A DNA stretch of 37,539 nucleotides. Origin: Achromobacter piechaudii NBRC 102461. GTDB taxonomy: Bacteria; Pseudomonadota; Gammaproteobacteria; Burkholderiales; Burkholderiaceae_B. The notes below the pieces were generated by a model. That model was not told where the DNA came from. It was given only the letters and a program-made list of their open reading frames with translations, and made no database searches. Position 1 is the first letter of the stretch. Every line of letters starts with the position of its first letter. A program made the position numbers and the translations under genes. The stretch is from positions 1-37,539 of the forward strand of contig NZ_BCTK01000017.1 of NCBI RefSeq assembly GCF_001571245.1, written 5' to 3'. Positions 37,534 through 37,539 of the stretch are shown here, one piece after another.

Positions 37534-37539
37534 TCGGAA

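Overview
The window holds an almost complete temperate podovirus-type prophage, or a phage genome opened next to its attachment site. It comes from a GC-rich betaproteobacterial background. Codon use and protein style suggest Bordetella, Achromobacter or another Alcaligenaceae/Burkholderiales host, but this is a judgement from sequence style, not a search result. No ordinary chromosomal genes, rRNA, tRNA or CRISPR array were recognised.

Layout. (1) 64-8516, minus strand: a long leftward early operon driven by a strong promoter (pL) at 8561-8589. It encodes small hypotheticals, two micro membrane proteins, an HNH nuclease-like protein, a coiled-coil protein, an ERF single-strand annealing protein, a YqaJ-type exonuclease, a gp49/66-family protein, a Dam-like adenine methyltransferase and, last, an AlpA-like excisionase candidate. 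(2) 8561-9880: the immunity region. A CI/LexA-type repressor is followed by a small secreted protein and a strong terminator. Near-identical inverted operator/promoter cassettes lie at both ends. (3) 9888-15881, plus strand: the rightward early operon, with a Cro-like protein whose start lies 7 bases after the -10 box, a CII-like regulator, NinB, a DUF1364 nuclease, a lambda-O-like initiator with a candidate origin inside its gene, a DnaB/RecA-fold helicase, a zinc-finger/RuvC-like resolvase and regulator candidates. A small antisense gene sits between cro and the CII-like gene. (4) 15907-15983: two tandem terminators. (5) 16017-33713: packaging and virion genes: small and large terminase, a portal of P22 size, scaffold, SU10-type capsid protein, neck adaptor, SGNH-esterase tail spike, tail nozzle, and four internal/ejection proteins, the last with a GH73-like muramidase domain. 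(6) 33825-35491: lysis genes: M15 peptidase endolysin, holin-like membrane proteins, nested Rz/Rz1 spanins. (7) 35504-37395, minus strand: two small genes and a P4-type tyrosine integrase.

How it fits together. Repressor bound at AGTC(C/G)GACT operators should silence pL and pR while cI and its downstream secreted protein stay expressed. On induction, pL drives recombination and excision genes and pR drives replication and regulators. The late block has no clear promoter of its own and lies behind two terminators, which suggests antitermination or activation by a product of the preceding genes. Paired TGTACCC-type repeats in alpA at the left end and upstream of int at the right end fit integrase or excisionase arm sites flanking attP. 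The attachment core itself could not be identified.
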